Source of the DNA: Candidatus Jordarchaeia archaeon
GTDB lineage: Archaea; Asgardarchaeota; Jordiarchaeia; Jordiarchaeales; Jordiarchaeaceae
Direction: 5' to 3'
Length of the DNA: 42,178 nt
Assembly: GCA_018383815.1 (NCBI GenBank)
Contig: JAHAWU010000015.1
Span: 1-42,178, forward strand
This document shows, piece by piece, positions 7,465 through 16,167 of this stretch. The position numbers and the translations under genes were made by a program. The notes beneath the pieces were generated by a model, which was given only the letters and a program-made list of their open reading frames with translations, was not told where the DNA came from and searched no databases. The stretch's first letter is position 1; each line of letters opens with the position of its first letter.

Positions 7465-8724
7465 ATGATAGTTAAAGTCTATATGTCCAAGAAGGACGAA
7501 ATATACGAGAAAAAGAGTCTGGAGTATGTTTCCAAAAAATTCTCGAAATCAGTTGAATCAATACTTGAAAAAATGGAATCCCTAGCGAAAAGTAAAGACA
7601 TTAAAGGCATCTTCCAGTACTTCTCCAGGGAAATCGACAGGAAGGCCTACTATTTATTATCACAGGAGTGGATGAAACAGGAGGCAGCCCTGGTAGAAAA
7701 AATTGGTTTCATATTTAAGCTGCCCGGATTGAAAAAGGACGAAGAGAGGTACACCATATACGTTTTAATGGCTTATAGTAAAGGCTTTGTTATTGCTCCC
7801 TCATCAGTACATCACCCTGGAGATTTGGAAAGAATTATTATTTTGTCGTATCCCTCCCAGAAGGGTAAAAGGGCTTATTACAGTTTTAATACTGCAGCCC
7901 ACGGTTACCCGGCACTATTTAAAGATTATCTGGGAGTATATGATTCTCTCGAAGAGGCACTCGAAAACTATTCGTTCTATTTCAAACCTGGAGATCACGC
8001 GGTAGGTTTAATTAAGAATAAGGAGCTCAAAGCATACAGCGAATTAAAGAAAACCATTTATTCGTTCCTGAGCAAATCCAAAACATTGACCAACTTGTAC
8101 CAGATGGCCAAAAACTTTTTCAAAAAGGCGGGGGCAGAGGAGGAAGCCCGTGAACCCTACACATTCTATTTAATTAAACCCCAAGAATTTAAAGATAACT
8201 TGGACATTGATTTTGAGGGCTACCTTGAACGAGTAATTCATTTGGATTCTATTTTAACCAAGCATAAAAGAGAGAGTAAAGATTCTGAGCAGAAACGTTT
8301 AATCTCTAAGCTTGAAAAAATACTTTGGAGAACTCCCATTGAAAAAGTTCCTGACGAATTAAGAATATTGTATAAAAGGGCGGATTCAACAAAGTTGTTT
8401 GGTTCCGAAGTACTACAAAAAATGAGGGAAATCCAACTATACGTTAATGAAATATTGAAAAAGGTTTCAGACCTCAGAAAAGACAGTTTTTACGACCCTG
8501 AAGAATATTTGCAGAGGAGAGGTATTCAAAATTTTTCTGAACTTTCGCTAGGCTGTAAACTGGATATACCGCTTGGACTAGAAATGCTACTAAAAAAGCC
8601 CCTATATGATTGGGGCTATCCTGAAAAGAGCCCACCAGTTAGTAAAGCAGGAAGGGTGTTTTTCTCTGTGGCGGATGTTTTTTATCGTGCATTCCAAAAA
8701 ATAGCCATAGGAATGTCAAAATAA
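7465..8724 (+). CDS. Unknown soluble protein
   Basis: About 419 residues. I do not recognise the family. The N-terminal part is helical and charged (YVSKKFSKSVESILEKMESL). A mixed alpha/beta middle contains GFVIAPSSVHHPGD and AYYSFNTAAHGYPALF, with several His. There is a second charged helical stretch (about 260-345) and a C-terminal segment with DWGYPEKSPPVSKAG. There are no membrane segments and no Cys clusters. The start is uncertain: TTG 7447, ATG 7465 and ATG 7483 are all in frame and none has a strong ribosome site; I use 7465. It stands alone on its strand. Confidence 0.65.
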   Translation: MIVKVYMSKKDEIYEKKSLEYVSKKFSKSVESILEKMESLAKSKDIKGIFQYFSREIDRKAYYLLSQEWMKQEAALVEKIGFIFKLPGLKKDEERYTIYVLMAYSKGFVIAPSSVHHPGDLERIIILSYPSQKGKRAYYSFNTAAHGYPALFKDYLGVYDSLEEALENYSFYFKPGDHAVGLIKNKELKAYSELKKTIYSFLSKSKTLTNLYQMAKNFFKKAGAEEEAREPYTFYLIKPQEFKDNLDIDFEGYLERVIHLDSILTKHKRESKDSEQKRLISKLEKILWRTPIEKVPDELRILYKRADSTKLFGSEVLQKMREIQLYVNEILKKVSDLRKDSFYDPEEYLQRRGIQNFSELSLGCKLDIPLGLEMLLKKPLYDWGYPEKSPPVSKAGRVFFSVADVFYRAFQKIAIGMSK

Positions 8725-8789
8725 AACATAAATAGCGGTGGTTCTGTTTCAAAAACTATTACTCAGGATACGTATTCCCTTCCCGACTT

Positions 8790-9608
8790 TTATAATACTT
8801 CTAACGCTTTTTTAAGTGATTCTAGAGGGTTTTCTCTCAACTCAATTATGACTAGAAGGGAATGTTTGAGGAGAGGAATCAGTTTCCTCCAGTCAATGTT
8901 TCCCTTATCAAGTGCCAGGGGGGCATGGCTTGATCCCTTATTGTCCGCCAAGTGTATTTCTTGGATGCTGCTCCGGAATTTGTTTATAATCTCATCCAAA
9001 CTGGCATCGCCGAATTTTACTGAACGATAAAAGGCGTGAGGAAAATCTAAACAGAGCCCCGCATAACCGCTATTAATTATCTCCGAAATATGTTTAATAT
9101 GGTTCAAAAAAATTCCATCACCATAGGGATGATTTTCGGCCAGCAGTCTAATTCCACTATTTTTAGCCAATTGTGAAAGCTCCTCCAAAAACTCCTTTTC
9201 TTTACTCCAGTGGAGTTTCCTATGATTTTCGTCGCGCCAAAGCCTGCTCCCGCAATTACAGCTGCCATAGTGGAAAACTGCATACTTTATTCCTTTACAA
9301 GGCGCCTCTTTGATGTGGTCTTTAAAAATTGTGAGGTCTTCGGACCACAATTCTTGGTTTAGGGAAGCTATGTTCACCTCCCTCACCTTCTTATAGACTT
9401 TAATGTCCTCTACCCTTGATTCCTTATAACGTGTAAAAGGAAGGTGAATCGAAACTATATTACTAAAATCGGAATAATCGTATCCCCTTTCAACCTGGAG
9501 TTCAACTGGATGAGTTTTTAACTCCTCTGGAATAGAACGCGGTATAACAAAACCTTCCCGCCTTTCCAAAAAGCATCCCGACGCGTATCCCAGTATCATT
9601 TTGCTCAC
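8790..9608 (-). CDS. Sugar-phosphate isomerase/epimerase-like TIM-barrel protein
   Basis: 272 residues of the xylose-isomerase-like/AP-endonuclease-2 superfamily. Candidate metal ligands fall in the expected strand ends: E in RLLAENHPYGDG, D in LCLDFPHAF, H in EIHLADNKG, and the closing E in VIIELRENP. Three or four metal-binding carboxylate/His positions therefore look intact. An extra Cys pair, YGSCNCGSRLW, near residue 118 is unusual. Members isomerise sugars or cleave DNA; the HLADN motif and short length favour the sugar-isomerase-like side. GTG 9608 is used; ATG 9599 is also possible. A TATA-like stretch near 9640 suits an almost leaderless message. Confidence 0.75.
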   Translation of the reverse strand: MSKMILGYASGCFLERREGFVIPRSIPEELKTHPVELQVERGYDYSDFSNIVSIHLPFTRYKESRVEDIKVYKKVREVNIASLNQELWSEDLTIFKDHIKEAPCKGIKYAVFHYGSCNCGSRLWRDENHRKLHWSKEKEFLEELSQLAKNSGIRLLAENHPYGDGIFLNHIKHISEIINSGYAGLCLDFPHAFYRSVKFGDASLDEIINKFRSSIQEIHLADNKGSSHAPLALDKGNIDWRKLIPLLKHSLLVIIELRENPLESLKKALEVL

Positions 9609-9939
9609 GGCCTACATAAAATTCATTCCATCGCGATATAAATTTGTGTTAACCATTTTTCCCTAGGTCTTTCCCCCTTTAGTTTGTGGGAAGTACCTTT
9701 TTCTCTGCCTTATGGTAGTCTGTAAGGAAAGGGGCATCAACCTAATTTAACGTTGCCCAGCTATGATAACTTGTTTAACTGCAGGTTTTGCACTTTGGTT
9801 GATATAAAAACATTCATAAATTAAAAGAAATAATTATTTTCCTATAAGTTACTTAATTAGCGTTTCTGTGTTTGGTTTAAGCTGAAATCTAATAAAATAA
9901 ATATTTGCAGGCCAAAAATGTTCCATTAAGGTGTTTGTA
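9609..9939. other. Divergent intergenic stretch without a gene
   Basis: It carries promoters for both neighbours. A 7-bp inverted repeat (9671-9677 cccctttt-like run with aaagggg near 9727-9733) could form a stem around about 50 bases. A segment near 9754-9774 resembles one at 2580-2601. An AT-rich run just before 9940 holds the next promoter. No reading frame was found. Confidence 0.4.
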
Positions 9940-10779
9940 ATGATACCTTCAGGGTATGTTTTGGACTCCATTGGTTTAGGCTTATGGTCTATTAACATCT
10001 CTCTTTATCTCCTGCTGTTTATCTATCTTTACTTCTTTAAGTGGAGACGGACAAAAAACGTATTCTTGCTAAGTCTAGGTGTATTTTTCCTTTCTCTAAC
10101 TATTGGCAGAATATTTTTCTTAATTTATGACTTCTATCTGGTTCCGAGCGTATATTTGCTTTCTATAGATCCTCTCTTCGGCTTCTTTCTGATTAATCCT
10201 TGGTTCTGGCGTTTGGGGTCATTCTGGGAATGGATAGCTTTAGGCTGGCTCACATTAGGTATGGTTCTAACTCTACTAGAGAACAAAATATTACAAAGGG
10301 TGATCCCCATATTGCCATTCATTGCTGCATTTGCTATACTCTTGGTTCCGGAAAACCTATTATTCTCCTTTGAAATTGAGCTATTGAACTATTTCGTGCC
10401 ACAATTCATTTTTCTGGAGGATCCGATTATTACCTTCCTGAACTTTGGTGTTAGTTCCCAGATTCCCATAATTGCAGGTTTTCTCTACCAGCCTAGTGGC
10501 ACAATTTACATATCATTAAACTACGTTTTAGCAGCAATATACGCCATAATCATTCCCCTGATATTCTTCTATGTGGCTTGGCAGGGAATTGGAACCATCA
10601 GAAAAAGAGCCCTTCTTCTGGGATTCGGTTTCACAATTTATTACGTGGGCAGAGTGCTTCAGGCGGCACTAATCAAAACATACTTGTCCACACTCCTATC
10701 AATAGTATTAGCGCCTGCACTTGCTATGGTTGCACTAATCCTTATATACTATGGGATACGCTACGAAGAAATCGAGTGA
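9940..10779 (+). CDS. Polytopic membrane protein, about seven helices, unknown
   Basis: About 279 residues with seven or eight hydrophobic segments, roughly at 15-35, 45-65, 95-112, 122-140, 170-190, 200-222 and 230-275. Positively charged short loops such as FKWRRTKN and IRKRALL suggest which loops face the cytoplasm. The layout resembles archaeal 7-TM sensor-type domains, but no ligand-binding or catalytic motif is visible, so no function is assigned. ATG 9940 is preferred over GTG 9931 because AAGGTG lies 6 bases before it. It converges with the longin-like gene on the other strand. Confidence 0.7.
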   Translation: MIPSGYVLDSIGLGLWSINISLYLLLFIYLYFFKWRRTKNVFLLSLGVFFLSLTIGRIFFLIYDFYLVPSVYLLSIDPLFGFFLINPWFWRLGSFWEWIALGWLTLGMVLTLLENKILQRVIPILPFIAAFAILLVPENLLFSFEIELLNYFVPQFIFLEDPIITFLNFGVSSQIPIIAGFLYQPSGTIYISLNYVLAAIYAIIIPLIFFYVAWQGIGTIRKRALLLGFGFTIYYVGRVLQAALIKTYLSTLLSIVLAPALAMVALILIYYGIRYEEIE

Positions 10780-10822
10780 ACTTAAAAACTATGAACCTCT
10801 ATGACAACTGGAAGATGCTGGA

Positions 10823-11437
10823 TTACATTTCAATTAAACCCATTTTTTCCAGCTTTTCCAATATTTCGCCCACTTTTTCTACAGTAAAACCAGCTTCTTC
10901 AGCGATTTCCTCTTTAGATTTTGTTCCATCACAGAGATTAGCCACTTTAAAAGCGTCCTCATCCAAAAATACTCCCATTTTAATAACGGACTTAGGAATT
11001 TTCTTTTTTAGGAGTGGTTTCGGAACTGCAAGCTCAGCAATCTTGCCGTCCAAGGTCAATTTATCAATCAAGGGCAAAAACTCTTTAAAGGGTTTAGTGT
11101 CGCCCCGCCAGTTCTTAAGGTAATTGCTAAATCTCTCAAGAAAGCTGTCCGCTATTTTAACCAGAGTTTCGCGGAGAACCTTCTCGCTATCCCCCCTGTC
11201 AACACATGCCACAATTGTGGCTTCTCCCCGTTTTTCATAAATTATGTTATAACTCTTCATTTCCACTCCGCTAAGGATTGCTGGTTGATCCTTCCGTATA
11301 GATAACTCTGAGGAGAACTGTTGCAATGCTGTTAAGAAACCACTTATAAGCCCATCATCTATTTCCACATCTCCATACTTTCGCGAGACTAAACATATGC
11401 CGCTACAAGCCTCGATTATGTATATTCCATGTATCAA
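10823..11437 (-). CDS. Longin/roadblock-like domain protein with C-terminal winged helix
   Basis: 204 residues. Residues about 1-125 have the pattern of longin/roadblock-like domains: a short strand start IHGIYIIEACSGICLVSRKYG, the helix LISGFLTALQQFSSEL, then strands YNIIYEKRGEATIVACVDRGD and the helix LVKIADSFLERFSNYL. Residues about 150-204 read as a winged helix (DGTKSKEEIAEEAGFTVEKV). Similar proteins occur in several archaeal lineages, where longin folds are discussed as relatives of eukaryotic small-GTPase regulators. The start is TTG 11437; GGTGGTG lies a little far upstream. No GTPase gene is adjacent. Fold assignment is by pattern only. Confidence 0.5.
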   Translation of the reverse strand: MIHGIYIIEACSGICLVSRKYGDVEIDDGLISGFLTALQQFSSELSIRKDQPAILSGVEMKSYNIIYEKRGEATIVACVDRGDSEKVLRETLVKIADSFLERFSNYLKNWRGDTKPFKEFLPLIDKLTLDGKIAELAVPKPLLKKKIPKSVIKMGVFLDEDAFKVANLCDGTKSKEEIAEEAGFTVEKVGEILEKLEKMGLIEM

Positions 11438-11783
11438 GTATCATTGCACCACCAGTACAGATAATCTCAGAATTGGAATTGTATACCGCTTAATATAATT
11501 TAGGTAATTGAGTTTATTTAAGTTTTTATAATTAGGAAAAACATGATGTATGAGGTGTTTCCTATTGTTTTTCATGTAAAGGTGTCCTAGCACCCCTATT
11601 CTAAAACTTGGATCTGGAAATGGGGCTCCAGGGGGCGTCCTATGCACTCGGCCCACAAACAAATGCATGTAACCCTATTCAAAAATGCACTCACATTACA
11701 CTGTCCTTTGGGAAAAGCAAAAATAATCCGCCAATCTTTAGACTCCACCACTTGGTGTCGAGGGTGAGCTGCCAAAGGTTCTT
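11438..11783. other. Intergenic stretch without a convincing gene
   Basis: A minus-strand TATA-like run at about 11490-11500 probably serves the longin-like gene. A G-rich patch at 11609-11640 contains a small hairpin (ctgga / tccag, 11614-11630). Short frames on both strands have no start signal or family pattern and are not called. Confidence 0.45.
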
Positions 11784-12053
11784 CTATGTTTTTTGGGTTA
11801 TTGTAATGGTTGCTTCGACACTATCCCCCTCAATTTTTATTTCAAAATCTGTGCTGACCGCATTATCGCTGAAGAAGGGAACTTGTTTTATAACGTCGAG
11901 CCAGAGTTTCTTAATTTTGGCTGAATCGTTTAACCCTAACTTAGCCAGTTTTTTCGCTTGTGCAGTAGCGTGAATTACGATGATTTGTTCTCCCTCTTTA
12001 CCCATACTTGTGGTGTAATAATAATCCCAAACATCTTTAAATTCTTTAGACAT
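11784..12053 (-). CDS. Small conserved-looking protein, paralogue of the 36725 gene
   Basis: 89 residues, start ATG 12053 with GGTGGAG eight bases upstream and a TATA-like box (aatttataaatgg) near 12105-12117. Family unknown. It shares a pattern with the product of the gene at 36725: VW.Y near the start, a helix with A..LAKLGL, KIKKLW...I...P, an N, then a strand-rich tail rich in T/I. Length is also alike (89 versus about 82). The alternating pattern suggests two helices and a small sheet. No catalytic or metal motif. Confidence 0.7.
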   Translation of the reverse strand: MSKEFKDVWDYYYTTSMGKEGEQIIVIHATAQAKKLAKLGLNDSAKIKKLWLDVIKQVPFFSDNAVSTDFEIKIEGDSVEATITITQKT

Positions 12054-12256
12054 TAGGTCTCCACCGAGTCACATTATGACGTTTCCTATCCCTTTTACCC
12101 CTACCACCATTTATAAATTTTAAGTCTAAATAAACAACGACCAAACCGTTGTCGACGGTTTAATGTTCTAATCAGTATGAATTTTTGTGCAACTCGCATT
12201 TTTAAATAAACTTATTTAATATCATAAACTAGACGAATCATTTTTTAATGATTTTA

Positions 12257-13729
12257 TTAGGTGCCCAGTTTGGATTTGATCTGGGTATATTGGTACATTG
12301 CTCCTAATGCTTTGACAGCCATATCTATATCCAGATAGGCAGGGTAATCCGCAGCTTCAAGAGCTTTGTAAATCTTGTTGATGCTCTCATTACTAGGTCC
12401 GTAAATCCAGATTGCTGCTGGCTTTTCTACAGAGCCTCGAACTTCCTTGAGCATATTTACGTAGAGTTCTGGAGTGACTCCTGGAAAGGCGTAAAATGTA
12501 ATTAGCAAACAGTCAACGTTGGGGTCTTTATAGAAAACCTCAATCGCTTTTTTATAAGGCGTAATGGGGTCCTGTAGAGTGGGCACTGCTGGCCCTATGT
12601 CTGAGGGGTTACCAACCATAGTAGCGTGAATTCCAAACAACTTTTCGTTGCTCTCATCCGACAATTTACCTAAAACTAATCCCCACTCTACCGCTGTGTC
12701 TATTGCCATAATGCCAGCACCCCCAGTGATGGTGACTATACCCAGCCTGTTTCCTTTGGGAAGAGGTTGATATCCAAAGGCTTTAGCAATCTGTAACAAT
12801 TCTGAGAAGGAGTTTACTTGGATTAGTCCAGCCTGCTTGAAGGCTGATTCATATATCCTCTGATCTCCGGCAATGGATCCGGTGTGAGATGCCAAAGCCT
12901 TTTTGCTCTCACTGGTTCTGCCTGGCTTATATATTAGTATCGGCTTCTTTTTAACCACTCTTTTTGCCACTTTTAAAAACCGCGTTCCATCCCTAATATC
13001 TTCGATGTGTAATGCAATTACTTTGGTCTCTGGATCATCTTCCAGATATTCCAAAAGATCCGTCTCGTTAACGTCACACTTGTTACTAAAATCACATATT
13101 TTGCTGACGCCGTACTGCAGCTCTTCGAAGGGAAATGCTTGCGCGCCTATAATTCCCGTTTGAGCAGCCAGCGCTACATGTCCTTTCCTAATACTCTTGT
13201 AACCCAGAGGGTAAGGCGTTGTAATAACGCCTGAATAGGGATTGACAACCCCAATAGTGTTGGGACCCAATATTCTTATCCCAGTATGCTTAGAAATGTT
13301 AACGATTTCTTGCTGAAGCTTCGCTCCCTCTTCGTCTCTCTCAGCAAAACCATCAGCCACAATAACCGCCCCTTTCACCCCTTTCTCCACACAGTCTCTA
13401 ACTATTCCCGGTACAGCCCTAGCAGAAGTGATTATTACAGCCAAATCCACCTCGTCCGGGACTTCCTTTATATTGGGATAAACCTTTATTCCCTCAATCT
13501 CCGGATATGAAGGATTTACCAGATAGACTTGTCCCTTATACCCTAAATTTTTCAAATTACTGAACGTAACCAAGCCTCCAAACCAGAGGCTTTTAACGGC
13601 GCCAATTATTGCGATGCTTTTCGGCTCAAAAAACGGGGCCAAATCACCTCTAAACTCTATACTTCTCGACCCACTCTCATTAAACCCCTTACTAGAAACA
13701 AACTTCTCTTCCTTATCGTTTTGAATCAA
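12257..13729 (-). CDS. ADP-forming acyl-CoA synthetase, alpha-type subunit
   Basis: 490 residues: a CoA-binding Rossmann domain (about 30-155, FEPKSIAIIGAVKS), then two succinyl-CoA-synthetase-like flavodoxin domains, without the ATP-grasp (beta) part. These enzymes convert acyl-CoA, ADP and phosphate to acid, CoA and ATP, an energy-conserving step of archaeal fermentation. The phosphorylated His is seen at H282 in KALASHTGSIAGD. GPNTIGVVNP (155-164) is the usual CoA-site loop. The 25-residue N-terminal tail is longer than usual. The start is TTG 13729, with AAGGTG five bases upstream. No beta subunit lies in the window, so the ATP-grasp partner must be elsewhere. The acyl substrate cannot be read from sequence. 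Confidence 0.88.
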   Translation of the reverse strand: MIQNDKEEKFVSSKGFNESGSRSIEFRGDLAPFFEPKSIAIIGAVKSLWFGGLVTFSNLKNLGYKGQVYLVNPSYPEIEGIKVYPNIKEVPDEVDLAVIITSARAVPGIVRDCVEKGVKGAVIVADGFAERDEEGAKLQQEIVNISKHTGIRILGPNTIGVVNPYSGVITTPYPLGYKSIRKGHVALAAQTGIIGAQAFPFEELQYGVSKICDFSNKCDVNETDLLEYLEDDPETKVIALHIEDIRDGTRFLKVAKRVVKKKPILIYKPGRTSESKKALASHTGSIAGDQRIYESAFKQAGLIQVNSFSELLQIAKAFGYQPLPKGNRLGIVTITGGAGIMAIDTAVEWGLVLGKLSDESNEKLFGIHATMVGNPSDIGPAVPTLQDPITPYKKAIEVFYKDPNVDCLLITFYAFPGVTPELYVNMLKEVRGSVEKPAAIWIYGPSNESINKIYKALEAADYPAYLDIDMAVKALGAMYQYTQIKSKLGT

Positions 13730-14208
13730 CTTTACACCTTCCTGCTAACGCCGTTCTAACGATTCACACAAGTAAACAACTTCGAAAGCACATTTGCTGA
13801 CTTTTGAAGCATACAAAAAATAATTAGCAAGAACACTCGAGATTAATTTTTAAAAACATTGATTGAGTAGAATATAAGCCTTTTTCTAAAATAATCAAAA
13901 GTCGCTGTGCATTTGCCGAACCTTGTCAAAATTATAGGGGAACTGAAGCGTTGAGGAATTGTTCCAGGTGACTTCTTAAAAACAACTTTAAACTAGCTAC
14001 CTTGGTAAAAACAGAAATCTAATATAAGAGCCACGCAGTTGACTTATCCTTCTCTCCTGCAATTTCCGGGTCTACGTCAAACTTCAAAAAGGCAGTTCGG
14101 ACTTATCTAACTCCCCCTACATATATTTAGTTCAATTGCGTAAGTAATAACAAAAAAGTTTATGAGGCTTTGTTGCGCTAAACTAACAAACACATGTGCA
14201 CATAAAAA
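13730..14208. other. Divergent intergenic region without a gene
   Basis: 479 bases. It contains a small hairpin (ggaac 13939-13943 with gttcc 13961-13965), a TATA-like box (aagtttatg, about 14157-14164) suitable for the 14209 gene, and the palindrome at 14194-14203. No tRNA-like or coding segment was found. Confidence 0.45.
14194..14203. promoter_or_regulatory. Palindrome atgtgcacat before the first helical paralogue
   Basis: A perfect 10-base palindrome that continues into aaaaaa. The same 16 bases (atgtgcacataaaaaa) recur at 14557-14572 before the second paralogue, so the regulatory segment was duplicated with the gene or is conserved by selection. Possible operator or mRNA element. Confidence 0.5.
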
Positions 14209-14445
14209 ATGAGGGAAGTGATAGGAACGTCTTCTAAAAAGAAGGATACATTAAAGACTGCTCTCGCTTTAGAAAAGAAGGTGGTAGCAACTTACAAGAG
14301 CTTGGAAGCTGAAGCAAAGAAAAGGAACGCTTTAGACTTGGCCAAATTCTATGACGAGTACGGGAAGGAAGCGGCGAAGCGTGTGCAGAAAATTGAGGAA
14401 CTCCAAAGAAAAATGGAGAAGGAGAAGAGAGAGTTAGATAAGTGA
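14209..14445 (+). CDS. Small helical protein, tandem paralogue 1
   Basis: 78 residues, almost entirely predicted helix and very rich in Lys/Glu. A first helix (DTLKTALALEKKVVATYKSL) is followed by AEAKKRNALDLAKFYDEYGK and a coiled-coil tail ending EELQRKMEKEKRELDK. The ALALEKK...Y pattern recalls half of a ferritin-like bundle, but no iron-binding Glu/His set is complete, so this is only a resemblance. It is about 60% identical by eye to the next gene. ATG 14209 is leader-proximal to the palindrome; GTG 14218 with GAGGG upstream would match the start of its paralogue better. Confidence 0.7.
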   Translation: MREVIGTSSKKKDTLKTALALEKKVVATYKSLEAEAKKRNALDLAKFYDEYGKEAAKRVQKIEELQRKMEKEKRELDK

Positions 14446-14556
14446 AAGTTGAACATTGGCGTTACGCGTCATTTTTCCCCTTTTTATTAAGCGCTGATGT
14501 CAACATTACAATCAGAAAATGGGATTCGAATTACATTGTCAACTAATAAATAAGGA

Positions 14557-14566
14557 ATGTGCACAT
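14557..14566. promoter_or_regulatory. Palindrome atgtgcacat before the second helical paralogue
   Basis: Second copy of the 10-base palindrome, followed by the same A-run as the copy at 14194. It lies 20 bases before the likely start at 14586. Confidence 0.5.
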
Positions 14567-14585
14567 AAAAAACAAAAAGAGAGTG

Positions 14586-14810
14586 ATGGTTGTGTCATCG
14601 AAAAAGAAGGATAATTTAAAGATTGCTCTTGCCCTAGAAAAGAAGTGTTTGACAACTTACCAGAAAATGGAAGCTGATGCAAAGAAGAGGAACGCTCTAG
14701 AATTGGCTAAGCTTTTTGACGAGCTGGGAAGGGATAATTCCCGACGCATGGAAAGAATCGAGGAACTCCAGAAAAGAATGCAACGTGAGAAGAGAGAGCT
14801 AGATTTCTAA
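14586..14810 (+). CDS. Small helical protein, tandem paralogue 2
   Basis: About 74 residues from ATG 14586; a longer frame from GTG 14559 would begin inside the palindrome. The body (SSKKKDNLKIALALEKK, DAKKRNALELAKLFDELGR, IEELQKRMQREKRELDF) follows the preceding gene position by position, so this is a tandem duplication. GAGAGTG just before the ATG can act as ribosome site. A Cys (KKCLTTY) is the only notable difference. Function unknown; the high charge and helical content suggest a small structural or nucleic-acid-associated protein (inference). Confidence 0.7.
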   Translation: MVVSSKKKDNLKIALALEKKCLTTYQKMEADAKKRNALELAKLFDELGRDNSRRMERIEELQKRMQREKRELDF

Positions 14811-14940
14811 AATTTGGAACTTGACATTGAACTTTATTTCCTCTCCAATTACCTTTTTTACTTGTCGAAATTGTACTGTACGAATGATATCCACAATAAG
14901 GATTACATGCTACAATATATTCATAATTCAAGTGGTTCCC

Positions 14941-15372
14941 TTGTCAAATGGTTATGATCTTTTAATCTATTCTGATGGAGGTTCTAGGGGAAATCCTGGC
15001 CCTTCTGCCATTGGCTTTGTTGTATGCGATGGTAAGGGTAAGGTTTTAACTAGACATGGAAAGTACATAGGAATCCACACAAATAATCAATCTGAATATT
15101 TAGCGTTAATTGAAGCTTTGGAGCACGCTCTCACATATTCTAGGTGTAGAATAAATTGTTTTCTTGATAGTGAGCTCGTTGTTAAGCAGTTAAATGGTGA
15201 GTACGAGGTACGAGACAGTGACTTGCAAAAATTATTTTTGAAAGTTAAAATGTTAGAGAAGAAATTTGAAAGCGTGAAGTACTCATATGTTCCAAGAAAT
15301 ACTGGTAAACATTCAATTGCGGATAGGCTTGTGAACAAAGCTCTGGACTATGAATCAAAGAAGAATATCTGA
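14941..15372 (+). CDS. rnhA: Ribonuclease HI (type 1 RNase H)
   Basis: About 143 residues. It cleaves the RNA strand of RNA-DNA hybrids with two Mg2+ ions. Catalytic carboxylates are visible in order: D in LLIYSDGGSRGNPGP, E in NNQSEYLALIEAL, D in CFLDSELVVKQL, and D in HSIADRLVNKAL, with the supporting His in GKHSIAD. The frame is open upstream to 14821, but that part lacks homology. A TATA-like run at 14911-14920 predicts transcription from about 14941, so TTG 14941 as a nearly leaderless start is likely (GTG 14932 is an alternative). The compact form without basic protrusion is the common archaeal/bacterial-like type. Confidence 0.88.
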   Translation: MSNGYDLLIYSDGGSRGNPGPSAIGFVVCDGKGKVLTRHGKYIGIHTNNQSEYLALIEALEHALTYSRCRINCFLDSELVVKQLNGEYEVRDSDLQKLFLKVKMLEKKFESVKYSYVPRNTGKHSIADRLVNKALDYESKKNI

Positions 15373-15412
15373 TTTTTCCTGTTTTGGGATTTTTTTCTCT
15401 ATTCCCTTATGA
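15372..15412 (+). terminator. T-rich termination region after RNase HI
   Basis: Several T-tracts on the plus strand directly after the stop codon (gatttttcc, gattttttt) match archaeal T-rich intrinsic terminators. Confidence 0.4.
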
Positions 15413-15607
15413 ATTTGGGAAATCAATAGGCTTAAACACCTTATTTTTTTCAGAAATTTTTCTGTTTTTTTGTTTATTTCGGCTAATTTTTTCCGATTTC
15501 TGTATATTGTATGACATAATTAAGACGAAACCTTTATAGAATAAATAAATAGTAAAACTAGTTAGACCTCAATTAATACAAATATGTTTGGAAAGGAATG
15601 AGGAATT

Positions 15608-16072
15608 ATGAGCTTAGTTGAGAAGATACAAAATAAAATAAAAGACGCTCACATAACCGTGTCCGAAAAGGATTCAAAACTACTTTTCAAATGGGAGGAA
15701 GTCGTCACAGTCGAGAGCTTAAAGGAACGATGGCAAGAATACGTAGATGAAATCAAAGCCAACATTGAAGAACTCTCACTATCACAAGCCCACGTTCTAG
15801 CCGAAGGTTACCGGATCTATGAGAAAGACTCGAGAAAAATCCTAGACCGGCTGGAAAACATAATCAAACAAAGAAAACTAAAATGTGTAAGAGAACCAGA
15901 CCAACTAACAATGAGCTTCGCAGAAGAATACGATAAGAAAAGACTGGAAAAACTCGGAGACAAAGAATTAGATAAGACAGTAGAAGAAGCCACCAGAACC
16001 CTGCAAAGTAAGGTAAAAGATGTCTGGCGAACACTAGGAAGAGTCATATTCCGAGAAATCGCTGAAGAATAA
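15608..16072 (+). CDS. Unknown helical/coiled-coil protein
   Basis: 154 residues, mostly helical, with a high Glu/Lys content. Segments such as ESLKERWQEYVDEIKANIEE and YEKDSRKILDRLENIIKQ suggest a helical bundle or coiled coil. No known motif, Cys cluster or membrane segment. ATG 15608 has GAGGA immediately upstream at a short distance. A palindromic AT-rich promoter region precedes it. Codon use is richer in C-ending codons (for example ATC, CTA) than neighbours, which may hint at different history, but this is a visual impression only. It lies beside the decayed IS607 element. Confidence 0.65.
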   Translation: MSLVEKIQNKIKDAHITVSEKDSKLLFKWEEVVTVESLKERWQEYVDEIKANIEELSLSQAHVLAEGYRIYEKDSRKILDRLENIIKQRKLKCVREPDQLTMSFAEEYDKKRLEKLGDKELDKTVEEATRTLQSKVKDVWRTLGRVIFREIAEE

Positions 16073-16167
16073 ACCTCCACCTATATTTTATATACTTCCT
16101 TTTATGGATCACTATCCCGTTCTGACCCAGCGTTAACTTCCGTAACCTTGGGTCTTCCTCCCCCATT

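Noticed and set aside
10578-11123. 181-residue plus-strand frame
   Set aside because: It overlaps the end of the membrane protein gene in another frame and is antisense to the longin-like gene; no start signal.
11441-11973. Short frames on both strands in the spacer and antisense to the small gene
   Set aside because: No ribosome sites, no family pattern, and the plus-strand one is antisense to 11784-12053.
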